From: Triops longicaudatus
Lineage: Eukaryota > Arthropoda > Branchiopoda > Notostraca > Triopsidae
Assembly (NCBI GenBank): GCA_022885665.1
Contig: JAGQDJ010000117.1
Span: 186,001-250,000 of the forward strand
DNA: 64,000 nt
Direction: 5' to 3'
A program made the translations under genes and the position numbers. Below the pieces are notes generated by a model. It was given only the letters and a program-made list of their open reading frames with translations, ran no database searches and was not told the origin of the DNA. Below are positions 1 to 11,976 of this stretch, in pieces (the first letter of the stretch is position 1; each line of letters opens with the position of its first letter).

Positions 1-542
1 AGATAAGCCTAATTATCCACCGCCGTATGGAACCATGGATAACCGAATGGTAATTCATATTGACAGAATGTTTGTGACATATTGATGAATTAATTGATGG
101 TAGAGTTGCTTAACATTGCTATTTCGAAAAAAAAAGTATTTTTGAGAAGACGAAAGGAATGTACTGTCCTGAGTGATTAGCTCAGATGCGACGTTTTAGC
201 TGTTTCATAACAAATGCCTCTATCATTTCGTTGTATAGAACTATCCCGTAAACCCGGTTAATTCCTACGCTGGGAATGGTACGGAGGCTTTTACTACACC
301 TGATTCTCCGTATTTCCCCTTCGGAGCTATGCCTCGACAAGGAACGCCTTCAGGTAAACAAAGCTGCACATTGTCGGATGTGTCTTTGTGTGCGCGTAAA
401 AAAGATCAACCTTTTTATCCCATACTTTGCATGGTTAATATGTGTATTCAGCTTTCTCCCAAAGCGCAAGTGTGTTGCGTTCTTATATGTGTGTGTTTTT
501 GTCGTATCCTACTAATTAGTATTCTTTTTTTTTTTCTTGCAG

Positions 543-565
543 GTGGCGTCAAGCGAAGAAAGGAG
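543..565 (+). other. Possible 23-nt leader micro-exon
   Basis: A long pyrimidine tract ending in ttcttgcag at 542 is followed by 23 nt and then a ggaggtaag donor. It is too short to recognise. It could be a leader exon of the E-protein gene or chance. Confidence 0.2.
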
Positions 566-1882
566 GTAAGATGAGTTCTTTAATTGAAGGAAAGCGATTC
601 TTTTTATTAGTGGTGAGAAGGTTTATTTTGTCTTATCAGCTGCGGACATTTAAGTTGGGCACTTAAAAGTTTGTCTCCTTGCTTAACTTACAAAGGCACG
701 GAAATAAGTTAATGCTTATTTACTGTACTCTACGTTCGTGTAGCATTCAATGAGAGCGCAAGTTTCGCGGATGCCCTGAGAATTCTTAAAAAGAAACATT
801 CTAGGTTGGGCGCGTGCAAAGTGATTCGCATAAACCAAGTTAGTATAGATTGAACTTCGGGCGTATACGCACGTAGCAGATTCTACGGTTGAGCGGCCAC
901 TGAATCATAAAGGAGTCGGGGAAAAACTCGATTGGTGTTAGCAAGCCGCCGAGTCTAGTTTTTGTATTGTTCGCGGTCAATTTGGCGAATGCTGCTCGAT
1001 TAGCATCGCGACTGGCGTGGCGTCACTTGACGTCGTTCGTGCTTTGCTCTTTGCCACGGTTTTAGGGTTTCGTACCTTTTTCTTTTTCGGGTAACTATAT
1101 GTCTCGCTAGCTCCTTTTATTGCCAGAAAAGTTACCCATGCATTGCGCTGTCCTTCTTGCTGTTATTGGCGTAGAATCGAGCGCGCCTGACCGATGCTGG
1201 TTACGGAACACCAGTGAAAACAGCTAAAAGAACGCGTTTCCCGAAAAGCTTTGTTTGCTTCGAAACGAGAGATAAATGGCTCAGTCTTCTTTTTGCTGAA
1301 AATCTAGTGTTCTGCTGCAATTTAGAGTCTAATTTGGGTTAATGATAAATGAGAACCGTCAGATTTGTCCCGTCAAAAGAATTGATGCATTTGCGCTCGG
1401 AATGTGTTACTGTTACGCTAGGTTCACACAATAATATCTATCAAGCTTGTATTTCGAGAAATTGTATTTCGTTGTAAACCTCTAGTGTAGGCTAAGCAAT
1501 CGCACCTGCACAAGTTGCGTTGTATAGTTTAAGTGCCTTGTTTGCACACCGAATGTTTGAGTGCTTTCTTCATTTGTCGCTAATAAATTCACTGGCCGTG
1601 CGTGTCAAAAAGATGTAGAATCACTTTAGTTAAGTGAAAATTAATTAAATAGAACCGTTACTCGTGTTCTTTATTTTTTTTAAGGAATCGTTGTAAGAGT
1701 TACAACAAACATGTATTATTGTACTGTACAATTATTAAAGTAACTGCGTATTTAGTCGGGCGAAATGTTTAGGTTTGATTAGTTTTTGCGCCATTAAACA
1801 TGCAGTACAATTCTGAATTTGTTAACCCAAACTGTACTGTAGAATCTTCTTACGACGAACCTTTTTATAAGGAATGTCGGCT

Positions 1883-2182
1883 CTAGTGTAAAAACAAAAA
1901 TAATCCCCAATTAATGGTAGGAAAACCCATCCTGGTTCCGGCGATTTTTGGGGTTCAATTTTCTCCCAATAAATGGGAAAAAATTTTATAGAAGTCCCTT
2001 AAAAACTACCATTATGAAAGAAGTTTCGCCATTTTCTAAGAAGATTTCATTATTTTGTGAGAAAAAATGCGACATATTACGAGAAAAGTTCACCATTTAA
2101 TGGAAGAAAATTGAACACCAAAAATCGCGGGACCCAGGATGGGATTTTTCGGCCGTTAGTTGGGGACAATTTTTTTCAGTGT
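1883..2182. mobile_element. ~300-bp palindromic MITE with ~85-bp terminal inverted repeats
   Basis: The left arm (about 1890-1975) reads tccccaattaatgg, cccatcctgg, gcgatttttggggttcaatt, then ttctcccaataaatgg. The right arm (about 2090-2175) is its reverse complement with scattered differences. The core is AT-rich and non-coding, and the outer end resembles CACTGAAAAAAA. No clear target duplication and no transposase, so the superfamily is undetermined. Confidence 0.8.
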
Positions 2183-5100
2183 AATGAACGGTGTGTAAGG
2201 CCCTTAGTTACGCACTTGTTAAGATAAAGCGTCTGATAGAACGAATTTCTGATATACCGAGTGTTTTTCACTAGTCTCGGGACATACGCGTTTACGAAAT
2301 TCTACTTGCAGTAAAATCTTGCTATAAGAAACACTTTGGGGAACGGAAAATGTATCCGTTGTAGCCAGTGATACGTAATAGCCAGAATGAGAATTAAGGC
2401 GTTAATTCTATCATACGTGGACTCGTACACAATAATTGATTGTTCGTTATAACCGGTGTATGTTAAAACGAAAGTTTACTATATCAATCCTCGTGACAAC
2501 TTTTTTCTTCGCGAATGTTATATAGTGATCCCCTATTTATGTGGCAGACCAGTTCCGCAAAAACACCGAATTTCAGCGAATTTGCGTAGTGTTTCGAAAT
2601 TTCGCTTTTTAGAGTCAAAATACGTATCCTTGTTTAAGTAAAGCAAAATTGTGCACTTTGACTCTAACACACCTTGCTTCATGTAATTTTCAGCAAAATG
2701 GTAGCAAAATTTCCGTCCGCGTAAAAGTGAAACAGCGTAAATGGGGGATCACTGTATTTCTTGCAATATTGTTGAATAGTTAAGGCTTTGTTCTCGACAA
2801 ATAATGAAGTACTCCAGGAAACGTCCCGTGAAAAAATCTTCAAAATGAAAAATTGTGTGAATTCTTTACTTATATTCTACAATCGAATTTCATCATATCC
2901 GTTATCCATCAAACGTGTATCCGATTTTGACGATGATCTAACTTGCTAAGTACCCATCGGTCTTCGGTAGCTTTAGAAAGAGTCGAAATTCCATTTTCTA
3001 AAATGCGCGAAGTGTGCACTGCATAAACACGAGAGTCAAAAAATGTCTCCCCAGCCGCACCAATTCTAGTTTATGATGACACCATGACCATTCGAGACAT
3101 CACAGAAAGTTCTGTTCGGGGTAGCAAGTGGCAAAAATATGTCCCATTTGTCGTTGACTCTACGTTTGCAATGTTCGTTAGCCCTCCATGAAATTGTATT
3201 CGTGTTATACAGTAAGTAAAGACAATTAGACTGGATTCGCTTATGGCCACGTTTCAAACATATGGAGCTGCGTGAAAACGCAAAAGAAAGTAGATTAGTC
3301 GATTGGTAATTTTTATGGTAAATGGAATGGGAAATCATTAGGGATATGTTCCGAAGTGCGAACCTAATAAAAGCCAGAGAGATAGAAACGGTCGAATGCG
3401 AATAGAAATGAGGGCCACACTTGTCCCTAATATGACCAGGAAGGCTAGGATGTGTGGTTTTTGAATGGAAAGACCCGTCAAACAGCAATAGCTCGACTAA
3501 TTAGTGCGTGTTGATATGTTTGGTAATCCACCCCACCTGCATGGCCGCCTTTTTCAAGCGATGACAAAAAAATGCGTGCTAAAAGGGTCTGGAGCATTTA
3601 ACCCACATTGGGGAAAAAACGACACAAGACGCACCTGAAACCGAGAAACAATGTAAAAATTGGTACACCAAGCAGGACGGACGACATAGGAGCTGCGATA
3701 CTGTCGTCCTGAAACTTTGGCCCTTATTTGCATTTTTTGGTGGCGCCAAATTGATGTCTTGCTGTGAACCATCGTCGTGGTCGGTGGTCACCATCAGGTG
3801 GACAAAGGTTTGCTGTTGTGTCGTCACACGTGCGGATTTTCTATCTGATTAAGACGTTTTGTTCTGTCCTGCGTAGACTTGGCAGATTGCTTGTCATTAA
3901 GTGACGGTGTTTCTTCTTAGTTGGACTTTTTGTGTCTGTCAAGCCTTATAATGAGCTTATCATTTGCTATTCCAAGATCAGAATTGGGTATGGGGAGCCA
4001 TGAACGAGTTTATGTACCGTCTAGCGCCTGCTAGTCTGAATGTTTTCTTTTTTCCTTTATTTAACAAGGTTAAAAAGAGAATATCAAGAAAAAAGCACCT
4101 TGTCTTGTGTTGAAAGTTGAGGCCTCTAAGGCTGGTTAAACAAATGGGTTTGGTTTGGGTTTTGTGGATAAATTTAGGGATGAGGTTCGACACGAAATCT
4201 TCCATTAAGATTGATCGAATGGTTGGCATTTTCTGTGATTATGTAGCCAATTAAAAAAATAACTGTACTTTTTTCAGATCTTGGATGAAGTTAGGTCAGG
4301 TTTGCTACGAGGACGGTGCTGAATAAGTCAGTGACAAGACACGGAGTAAGGGAATAGGGGGCCATCTGCAAAGAAGCCACACGCTCATAAAACAAACATT
4401 AGCCGGTTGTTGTTCCTCAAGCTTGGAGTTGTGGTTAAGATGGCCTTATGAACACTAGGCAGCAGATGAACGAATGATGGAAAGGAAAAAATGTTGCGAG
4501 AAAAATATAGACCAGGACGCCGAAGTCGGAGCTTGTGTCGGAAGTCAGCGCATAGCACGGACATTAACTAGGACCATGTGTAATTTGCTTGTCGAATCTA
4601 AACTATTTATTTCTTTTATGCTTCGAGTATTCGGTTGCTTCTGGATTTTTTCTCTGGACATCTGAGAAAGAGTACCAGTATTATTTACACGTGAAATAAT
4701 CAAAAGGTAGCTGGACGTGTGGCCAACTTGTCCTGCTGGTGTTTTTTGTCTCATTAATTCAGGAACATAGCGCTGCTAATTTATTCGCTTGCTATCAATG
4801 GGTGCAATCTTCGTGTTCGTATGTCCAATAAGAGAAAGAACTTGGGAGTACCATAGCAATGAAATTGAGCTTAAAAGGCTGTGTCATAAAGTTATGTACT
4901 GTTTGTTTATCTTACATATTTAGTCTAAAGAGTTAAATGAACGCACCCCTGGACTTAGAGGTTTCGCAAGGACCATAAAAGCTAGTGTAAGGTGTCTTTC
5001 TGTCTCTCATAGGAATTTACGATGGAAATGTAATGAAGACGTATACACCGTTATATTTTTTTAAAATGATTCCTAAAGTAAAGGACTGTAAGTTTAATAA

Positions 5101-6508
5101 GCTGCCGTTGAATATTTCCATAAAAGCGATTTTGCTAAATTTTCTTCACCGTAGTAAGTATCTGCATATTTCAAAGTATCGTAAAAGATAGGGATAAAAT
5201 TGTTTAGTGGATTAAATGGGTTTTGTGTATTTACTTATTTATTTTAATGTCGTTTACGAAAAATTCTGCGAATTCGAGAAAAACTTTTTTGTTCGTAGAA
5301 AGCGGATGAAAATCTAGACGAAAGTAGCGGTGATTAGTATAATTACTGAACACGTACCTAAGAGTCATAACGACAGGATTAAGAAATCACTGTAAAAAGA
5401 AGGTAGGCGTTTTAACAAAGATTTCTTGTGCAGTAGTTCGCTACTCCGTTTCCGATTTGCTTTACGAAAATTCAGAAGTCAAGCTAACAAAAAGGACAAA
5501 CTAGAAAAGTACGTTTTCAAAGCGATAGCGATACTGAAACTATGGATAACAATCACTAACGCATTGTCAACTCGTAAAACACCCAACTACGATTTATAAT
5601 TTGTCTTAGTTTGCGTTTTTACTCAGAATGTGCAAACGGAATTTCAAATCGCTTTTTTAATAAAAGAAACGAAAGCATATATGAAATCAAGTAATCGGTG
5701 TGTGAATAAAAAGGCTTCTGCTTTATCATAAACGTGTGATATAATAAATTGTTAACTAGGACATTCAATTTGATGAATTACAATCATATTCCCAGAAAAA
5801 AAAAATCGGAAAGCTCAGTGAAAGTTCTCTATTTGTGGCAAAAATTCACTATTGGCGGGCTTTAACAATAAAGGTTTGACAAAATTAAATGAAGCACGTG
5901 CGTTTAGGTTACAACTAGTTTAACAAAAGTAATTTCGAGCACTTTAAATGGCAAAACCGCTAAAGCACGAAATTTGTTTATAAATTTGGTGTTATTTTGT
6001 GAAAATCTACGTGTTTGTAGAGCGAAGTTTGAATTTCAGAATGCAAACCTATGAACAATTACCGAAATGGGTTGCGTTATACTGCCTTAAATGAGGGCAA
6101 CAAGGAAATGAATACCACATACTTTAATCGGACTTATTCACTTGATAATTAAGCTTCCCGTTGTGGACGTAGATCTGAATGGCGAAATCTGTAATTTGTG
6201 TCTTTCTTTTTCGGAATTTTGGAATGCATACCTAGCGCTCAATGTTAATGTCCATTCCACAGTCGCATTTTACCTTATCCGCCGATATCTGCGGAACGTA
6301 CCCCCATGAATAAGGATTTCTGTCTGTTGTACGTACGCTGTTAATGAAATCGTTCTGAACATTTCCCGTGTTTTTCGGCCGTAAGAGAGAGTGTACTTAT
6401 TTGCCGCGAAGAAAATAAACTGGCGTCTTTTCAGGAGCGCGAACTACATTGAATTTGGAAAGTTCAGGCTCGTGTGACACTTCTAAGTTTGTCCCGTGAC
6501 AATTGTCT

Positions 6509-6575
6509 CTTTTTTTTACCGATTATTGGACTGTTTATACGTTTTTTTTTACCGATTATTGGACTGTTTATACGT
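6509..6575 (+). repeat. Two-copy 33-bp tandem repeat
   Basis: Two consecutive units of a T run followed by accgattattggactgttta and tacg, spaced 33 bp (starts of 'acc' at 6518 and 6551). The copies are essentially identical, suggesting a recent duplication. Confidence 0.9.
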
Positions 6576-7487
6576 TTTTATTGTCTTTTTTATCATTTCC
6601 GCATTTATCCTCCTAGAAGTAATTGTTTTGGCGGCAAGGCGATAACTTTCGCTATAAGGTTTCAAGCTCTATATTTGAGGGGATTTTTTGGTAGTTTTCA
6701 ATGTATTACTTATGTAAATTTGAACCATAATGGCTACTTTATGGCTTGGTACCGTTCAAGCGGTGTCTTAATGGCTTGGACAATTACTTGGGTGTATTTT
6801 TTGTGTACTGTACAGTGTCGTTAACTAATGGAACATGGACTCGTTTCACTAGAAAGCTCGAAGATGACCTGCGCTCTCCTTACCAATTAATTGAAAGATG
6901 TTTCGGCTGGTTCGGGTCACATTTCCCCTGCGAAATTTTAACTCCTGTGTTAATGTACCTCTGTCTATTTTAGGAATTTGTTGCTCTAGCAAGTACATGT
7001 AACAAGCTTGGCACGGAATAATGGCCAATTAGAACCAAGTTCTACATTCTAGAGTTCATGACGACCGTATATGGTTTTGCGCGTTACTTGTAGCATTCTT
7101 TAATATTTCGGGTGAAATTTTTTGCGAGTGCAATTAGGTTTATTCATGCGCATCAGTTTCGCGAGAATCCGTCCTCCGCGACCTTCTTGTTGGTAGCTAA
7201 GCCAGTTTTTTGAATAATTAGATAGTTATCTGATGGCGACATGCTCCGCGCGTACGCCGTAAAAGCACCTGCGTCAACCCCACTAACACGTGTCTTTGAC
7301 TCACTTCGGGTTTCGCTCCACATTCGTTGGAAATCTTTCATAAAAGCCCATAAAAAAGCATCCAAACCCATTCACTGCACTCTTATACTAGGGAAATAGA
7401 AAATCAAATGAAAACGTAAAAATATGAAGTCCGTGTATTGATTTCGTGGTTCCAAATTTTCTAACATATTTTCATTTATTTTGCCAG

Positions 7488-7532
7488 GGAATGGATGGGA
7501 TCGATGGAAGTGACATGGCCCATCAACAATGG
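7488..7532 (+). CDS. Candidate short 5' exon of the E-protein
   Basis: A 45-nt segment flanked by a strong acceptor (ttttgccag) and donor (gtaagtg). It contains ATG at 7491, giving MDGIDGSDMAHQQW and ending in phase 0. It could be an alternative start exon spliced to a downstream phase-0 exon. If spliced to 15455 it would instead be a short upstream reading frame in a leader, ending at the TAA there. No similarity was recognised. Confidence 0.4.
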
Positions 7533-8815
7533 GTAAGTGTTTTTCGAAAAATCTTTCGTTGGTGCTCACTTGTGTCCGAGTCGGCTTACGTTACCACTTG
7601 GTTGGAATGGGGAAAACTTGCCAACAAAATCTTGACAGTGTCCAGTAAATGGGAGTACAACCGGAAGTTGCTATGGCCTTTTATGCTTAACAGCGGAAGA
7701 AAAGGGGGTGGCGGGTGAAAACTTAGGAAAGCTGATTAGAGAGCAAGGGGTTGGAAAGGAAATCTTGAATAATGTCCCCAACCACTTCCACAGGGGGAGA
7801 ACTTGAAGCTCTTTATTAAGGGTTTCTTTATGTAATTGTAATAGGGAAAGGGAGACAAGCTTCCGTAAATGGTTTCTAGGAACACTGAGCCAAGTGAAAA
7901 AGGGCTATCGCGGAGCCATGGAACAGTAGCGAGCACGTGGGACACAGTGATACTGTCGCGTCGGTTGGGTAAATTAACCAGTTAGCTCGAGAGCCAAGAA
8001 AAAAATTAGTATGATCGGCACGTTCGCCCCCTAAATTTAGGTGCTGACTGAGAACAGTTGTTTTACGCTATAGATGGCATCCATACTAATTAAGACAGTA
8101 CAGGTTTGAAAATTTACCGTTGGAAGAAACTCCAGATTCAAATTTTTTCAAACGGCGCACTTGGGTAATAACCGCTATAACAAATAGAAAAAAACTGGTA
8201 AAGATGCGCATTTAAATCTAGGAGGGGTGTGCTTAATTAGCTGTCAGTGTTGAAAAAAATGAATTGGGATATTGAAACAAAAAATAGGAAGCTTCAAAAG
8301 AGCGCGCGCGCGAGGACATTGACTTGTTGCTTTCGAGTCAGCGTTCACATACCTAGGAATGCGGGTTCGGCGCAGTTAAATTGCGTTTGTGTCCACGTGT
8401 AACCGGAATTTGTAATGGATTGTGAGAATACCGCATAGTAGGTTTTGGAAATAACAAGTTTTATTAGCTTTTTTTTTGGAAGGGGGGGGGGAGAAGAAAT
8501 GTATCCGTTTAAGACCTATGTGCCTAATTCTCAGTCCCGTTTGGAGTTAACTTTATATGAATCCGTCTAATACTGCTGCTCATTATTTACTACATAGTAG
8601 GCTTTGCAATAGTGCATGACTGTGGCTTAGCGTGTGCTTGACCATTAATTACTTAAAAGACACCGTGTGAATGTTTCACGGACAGGAGGACGAGAGAAAA
8701 GCGTTGAATGAGAAGAAATTGTCTTGAAGGCATAATTATGAGTACGTATAAATTTACGCAGGGATTCGAGGAATTTTGGTTAGGCTTTGACTACAGGAAA
8801 TTCGTAACCCACAAG

Positions 8816-8834
8816 ATTATTATTATTATTATTT
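8816..8834 (+). repeat. Short (ATT)n microsatellite
   Basis: Six consecutive ATT units in the presumed E-protein intron. Confidence 0.9.
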
Positions 8835-11800
8835 TCAAAGATGAGGAAAAACTGAGAGCTAAAACTCAGATGAATATGCGAAAAATGGGTACCAAATAAT
8901 GGTAGTAGATGGTTAGGTATCCTGAAATTGCCAAAGAGTGAGGAGGAAATTCCCACTTCAATGCCGCTTTTCTTGCTTAAATCTGTGGCGTGTTGGGTTG
9001 GTTGATCAAGAGAAACTGATGTGCTTTCAGCCATTGAAAGAATTCTGGTGTGGATCATTTATGATTCTGAGAAACTATTTTGTCGTGTTTTTTTCCCATA
9101 GTATTGAAGTTATCTTTCTCGCTTGACAATAGAGTGATAAGATGTCAGACTTATTTCTTAGGACTTTTTGGCACCTCGGTGTTGAACTTCGTGATTTTGC
9201 GAGATGAAGTGGAGAACGTGACGAGTTCGTTGATACTTTTATGTGTGTTCTTTTGTGAGGCAAAGCTTGCAAGATATTATGGCGGTAGGTGCGAGGTGCA
9301 GTTGTCTTGGGGGTTGGAACTTGGGGTTTTTTCACGGTTGGTGCCCCTGTGGCCGGAGGAAAATATTAGAAAAAAAATAATAAATAAGGAATACAATGTA
9401 TTCAAAGAAGATCTAACAGCCGGCATTCATTATAAGGAAGGAGACCGTATGTGTGAATGATTAATGTAAAAAGAGTCAAATCGTAGAACATTTGTTTGGT
9501 ACTGCACGGACAGTATTTCGAAGTCCTGTCTCGTTAATTGCAGCTTTAGTTACCTTAAATGAATGTCAAGAGTATATGATGGTAGAGGAGAACCGTTTCT
9601 GTGGTTGCCATTTTGGTTTGTCACGCTTGGGTGCCATGGCAGGCTCTCATTTCAAACACAACTTCTTTGGTTGGTCGTCTTAGAAATAACGAAATTGTTT
9701 TCAAACTGGTCTAAAAGGGTCGTCACGTTATTGTTGAAGGGAAAGCTTCCTTTACGACACTAATACTCGGAAAAACGAGCTTTTGGTATGAGATACTTTC
9801 CAACTTCGGACCTTTTTGTTCATGTAAAAAAGTCCACTCAATCACGTTGGGTGGGCCCGCGCTATTTCACCCTTGCTCGTGATAGCATTGTCTTGTAGAC
9901 CAAAATACTAAAAAAGAGGTTTGAACCTACTGTTTAAATGCCAAATTTGGCACGCAGTTTGCGTTGGATATTTTTTTATATATATCGTGTCTTTGCTCTC
10001 CAACTACCTCGTTGTCTAACCATTTTCCTTTATCTTTTTTACTTTCTGGGTTAGCGAGGGTGACACTGGAGACTGTCCTGAGCCAATTAACTGGCATAAG
10101 AGTCTGTAACTTGTCCCATCTTTTGGTTTAACTTAAATTAGGGGACTTTGACAATTTAGAAAGACGAGAGCGAGGCTAGGAGAGGAAGCTGCCAAGCTCT
10201 GGTTTTGTTTGTATGGCGAGGGCATTTGTTTGTTAGTGGAAGGCCCTAGCGGAGCCTTGTGATGTGAACGGCGGTAGGTCTCACATTTCTTACAGCACTG
10301 ACGACGCCAGGGTGGAATTTGGATAGTGAATTTTCTTGGCTGTGCTAAGGTTTTTTACGGAATTTTGTCATTCGTGAAATTCTTGTGCTATTTTCCGAAT
10401 GGCGATGGGAATAATTCCCGATAAGTTGATAGCATGATCTGAAGTATTTTTCTTCTACTAGATACGAGAAAGGCGGTTCGCACATGATTTCTTGCGTTGG
10501 TGGGGTGATAGGGGCGTTCGACCCGGTCTTCATTAGACTTTGCTAGTACAAAAAATGTAAGAGGGTGGTCGTTAACGTGTTGCGTCTGTATTGTTATGAG
10601 CTTGAGCGTTTTCGATGGCTCTTTCTGTTGAAAAACCACAGCATGGGCATACCATTCTGTTAACGTAGTGAAAATGTCTGTCGTAAATTATAATGCAATT
10701 GGCGGGCGTCAGAGTTCTGTTTTAATGGAGAAAGCCTGGCTAAATTACACAGGCTAAGACTTTGTTGAGTGGGAGTTGGAACTTGGAAAGTCTACGTAAT
10801 TGCAACGTGGAGAACACGTCGGGAGTGTTGAGCAAATGACCTTGTGATCTTTTCTCATTACAATTAAAATCAGTCGTCGCTAGGGAAGCCTCGAACGGTT
10901 ATTTGCTATCTACGCCTTGTGCCTCTAAAAGACTACTATTATGCCCTTTATTGTTTTTTTTCCTCCTTATTAGTTGTGGGAAATCTATTGCAGTCCCAGA
11001 AACTGAGCTCGTTTAGTTATTAAGCAGCATGATGGATGATGCTAAGTAAAGTGTCGGAAAAGATATTTGTTTCGGAACATAGATACACCCAAGACAGTTG
11101 TGTGTCTTTTAGGACTTGTGACAGTGTGCAACAAGGAATAAAAGACAAGCATTCAAGGAGATTGCTTTATTTCCTGACAGCGATTCCAAACATATATATT
11201 TCTTTTGTTTCGACAACCGTACCCTTAGCTGAAAATGTATTTGCTTTTTATATAAAATAAACTCGGATGTTATGTGTGCTACGACATACCGGAAATATGG
11301 ATCGGTTGGCTGAACTTGGGAATTGTTACGGATATTTGTCAACTTGTTACAAAGGGGAGTATTGCCAAGTTTACATTCGACTACCTTGAATGAAAAAAAA
11401 AGGATCAGGTCTTTGACTAAAAGGGCAATTAACTGTCGGCTATTTTCTAGCCATAATTGCTAGTCGCCAGGGTTTATGGTCGTTGTTTATTGTTGAAAAG
11501 TACAGTACAGGATAAAAAAGAGGACACTCACCTGCATGCTGTCGACGTCAGCGGTTCAGCTTCCCCGAATGATTCCCGTAAATTCGGTTCAGCCCATAAA
11601 CAGAAGAGTTGGAGAGGGGTCGCTTGGAACGCGATATAATTGAAACAAAAGTTATAACCAATGAATTACAGCTACCCGGGGGTGTAAACAAACCCAACAT
11701 CTAGGGATTACGCACTCAAAATGCCCGTGACAAGTTTTCTGTTAGAAACTAATAGTATTACTCAGTAAATTAGTACAACGCTGATCTCAACCATTTCTAG

Positions 11801-11922
11801 AGGTGAATGTGTTTCGTGTGTTTTCATTATTTTTTCTTTCCTACGTATCCAAGAATTTAATACAAGCAGGATAAATCGCATATAATACACTAAACTTTTA
11901 CTATAACTAACCTTCGCATAAC

Positions 11923-11976
11923 TGTTAGTGTAGATAGTGCAGATAGTTAGTGTAGTGTAGTGTTAGTGTAGATAGG
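11923..11976 (+). repeat. Imperfect short tandem repeat (gttagtgtagatag)
   Basis: Variants of a 10-14 bp unit built from gttagtg, tagtg and tagatag are repeated several times. The pattern is replication-slippage-like. Confidence 0.7.

Larger units (their letters stand above)
1..7487. other. No recognisable gene; presumed upstream sequence or long 5' intron
   Basis: AT-leaning, with stops in all frames and no ORF that looks coding. It contains the palindromic MITE at 1.88-2.18 kb, a two-copy 33-bp tandem repeat near 6.51 kb, and the possible micro-exon at 543. Confidence 0.6.

Noticed and set aside
3066..3488. A 140-codon minus-strand open frame
   Set aside because: Composition and lack of any domain suggest chance; no promoter, splice or poly(A) context.
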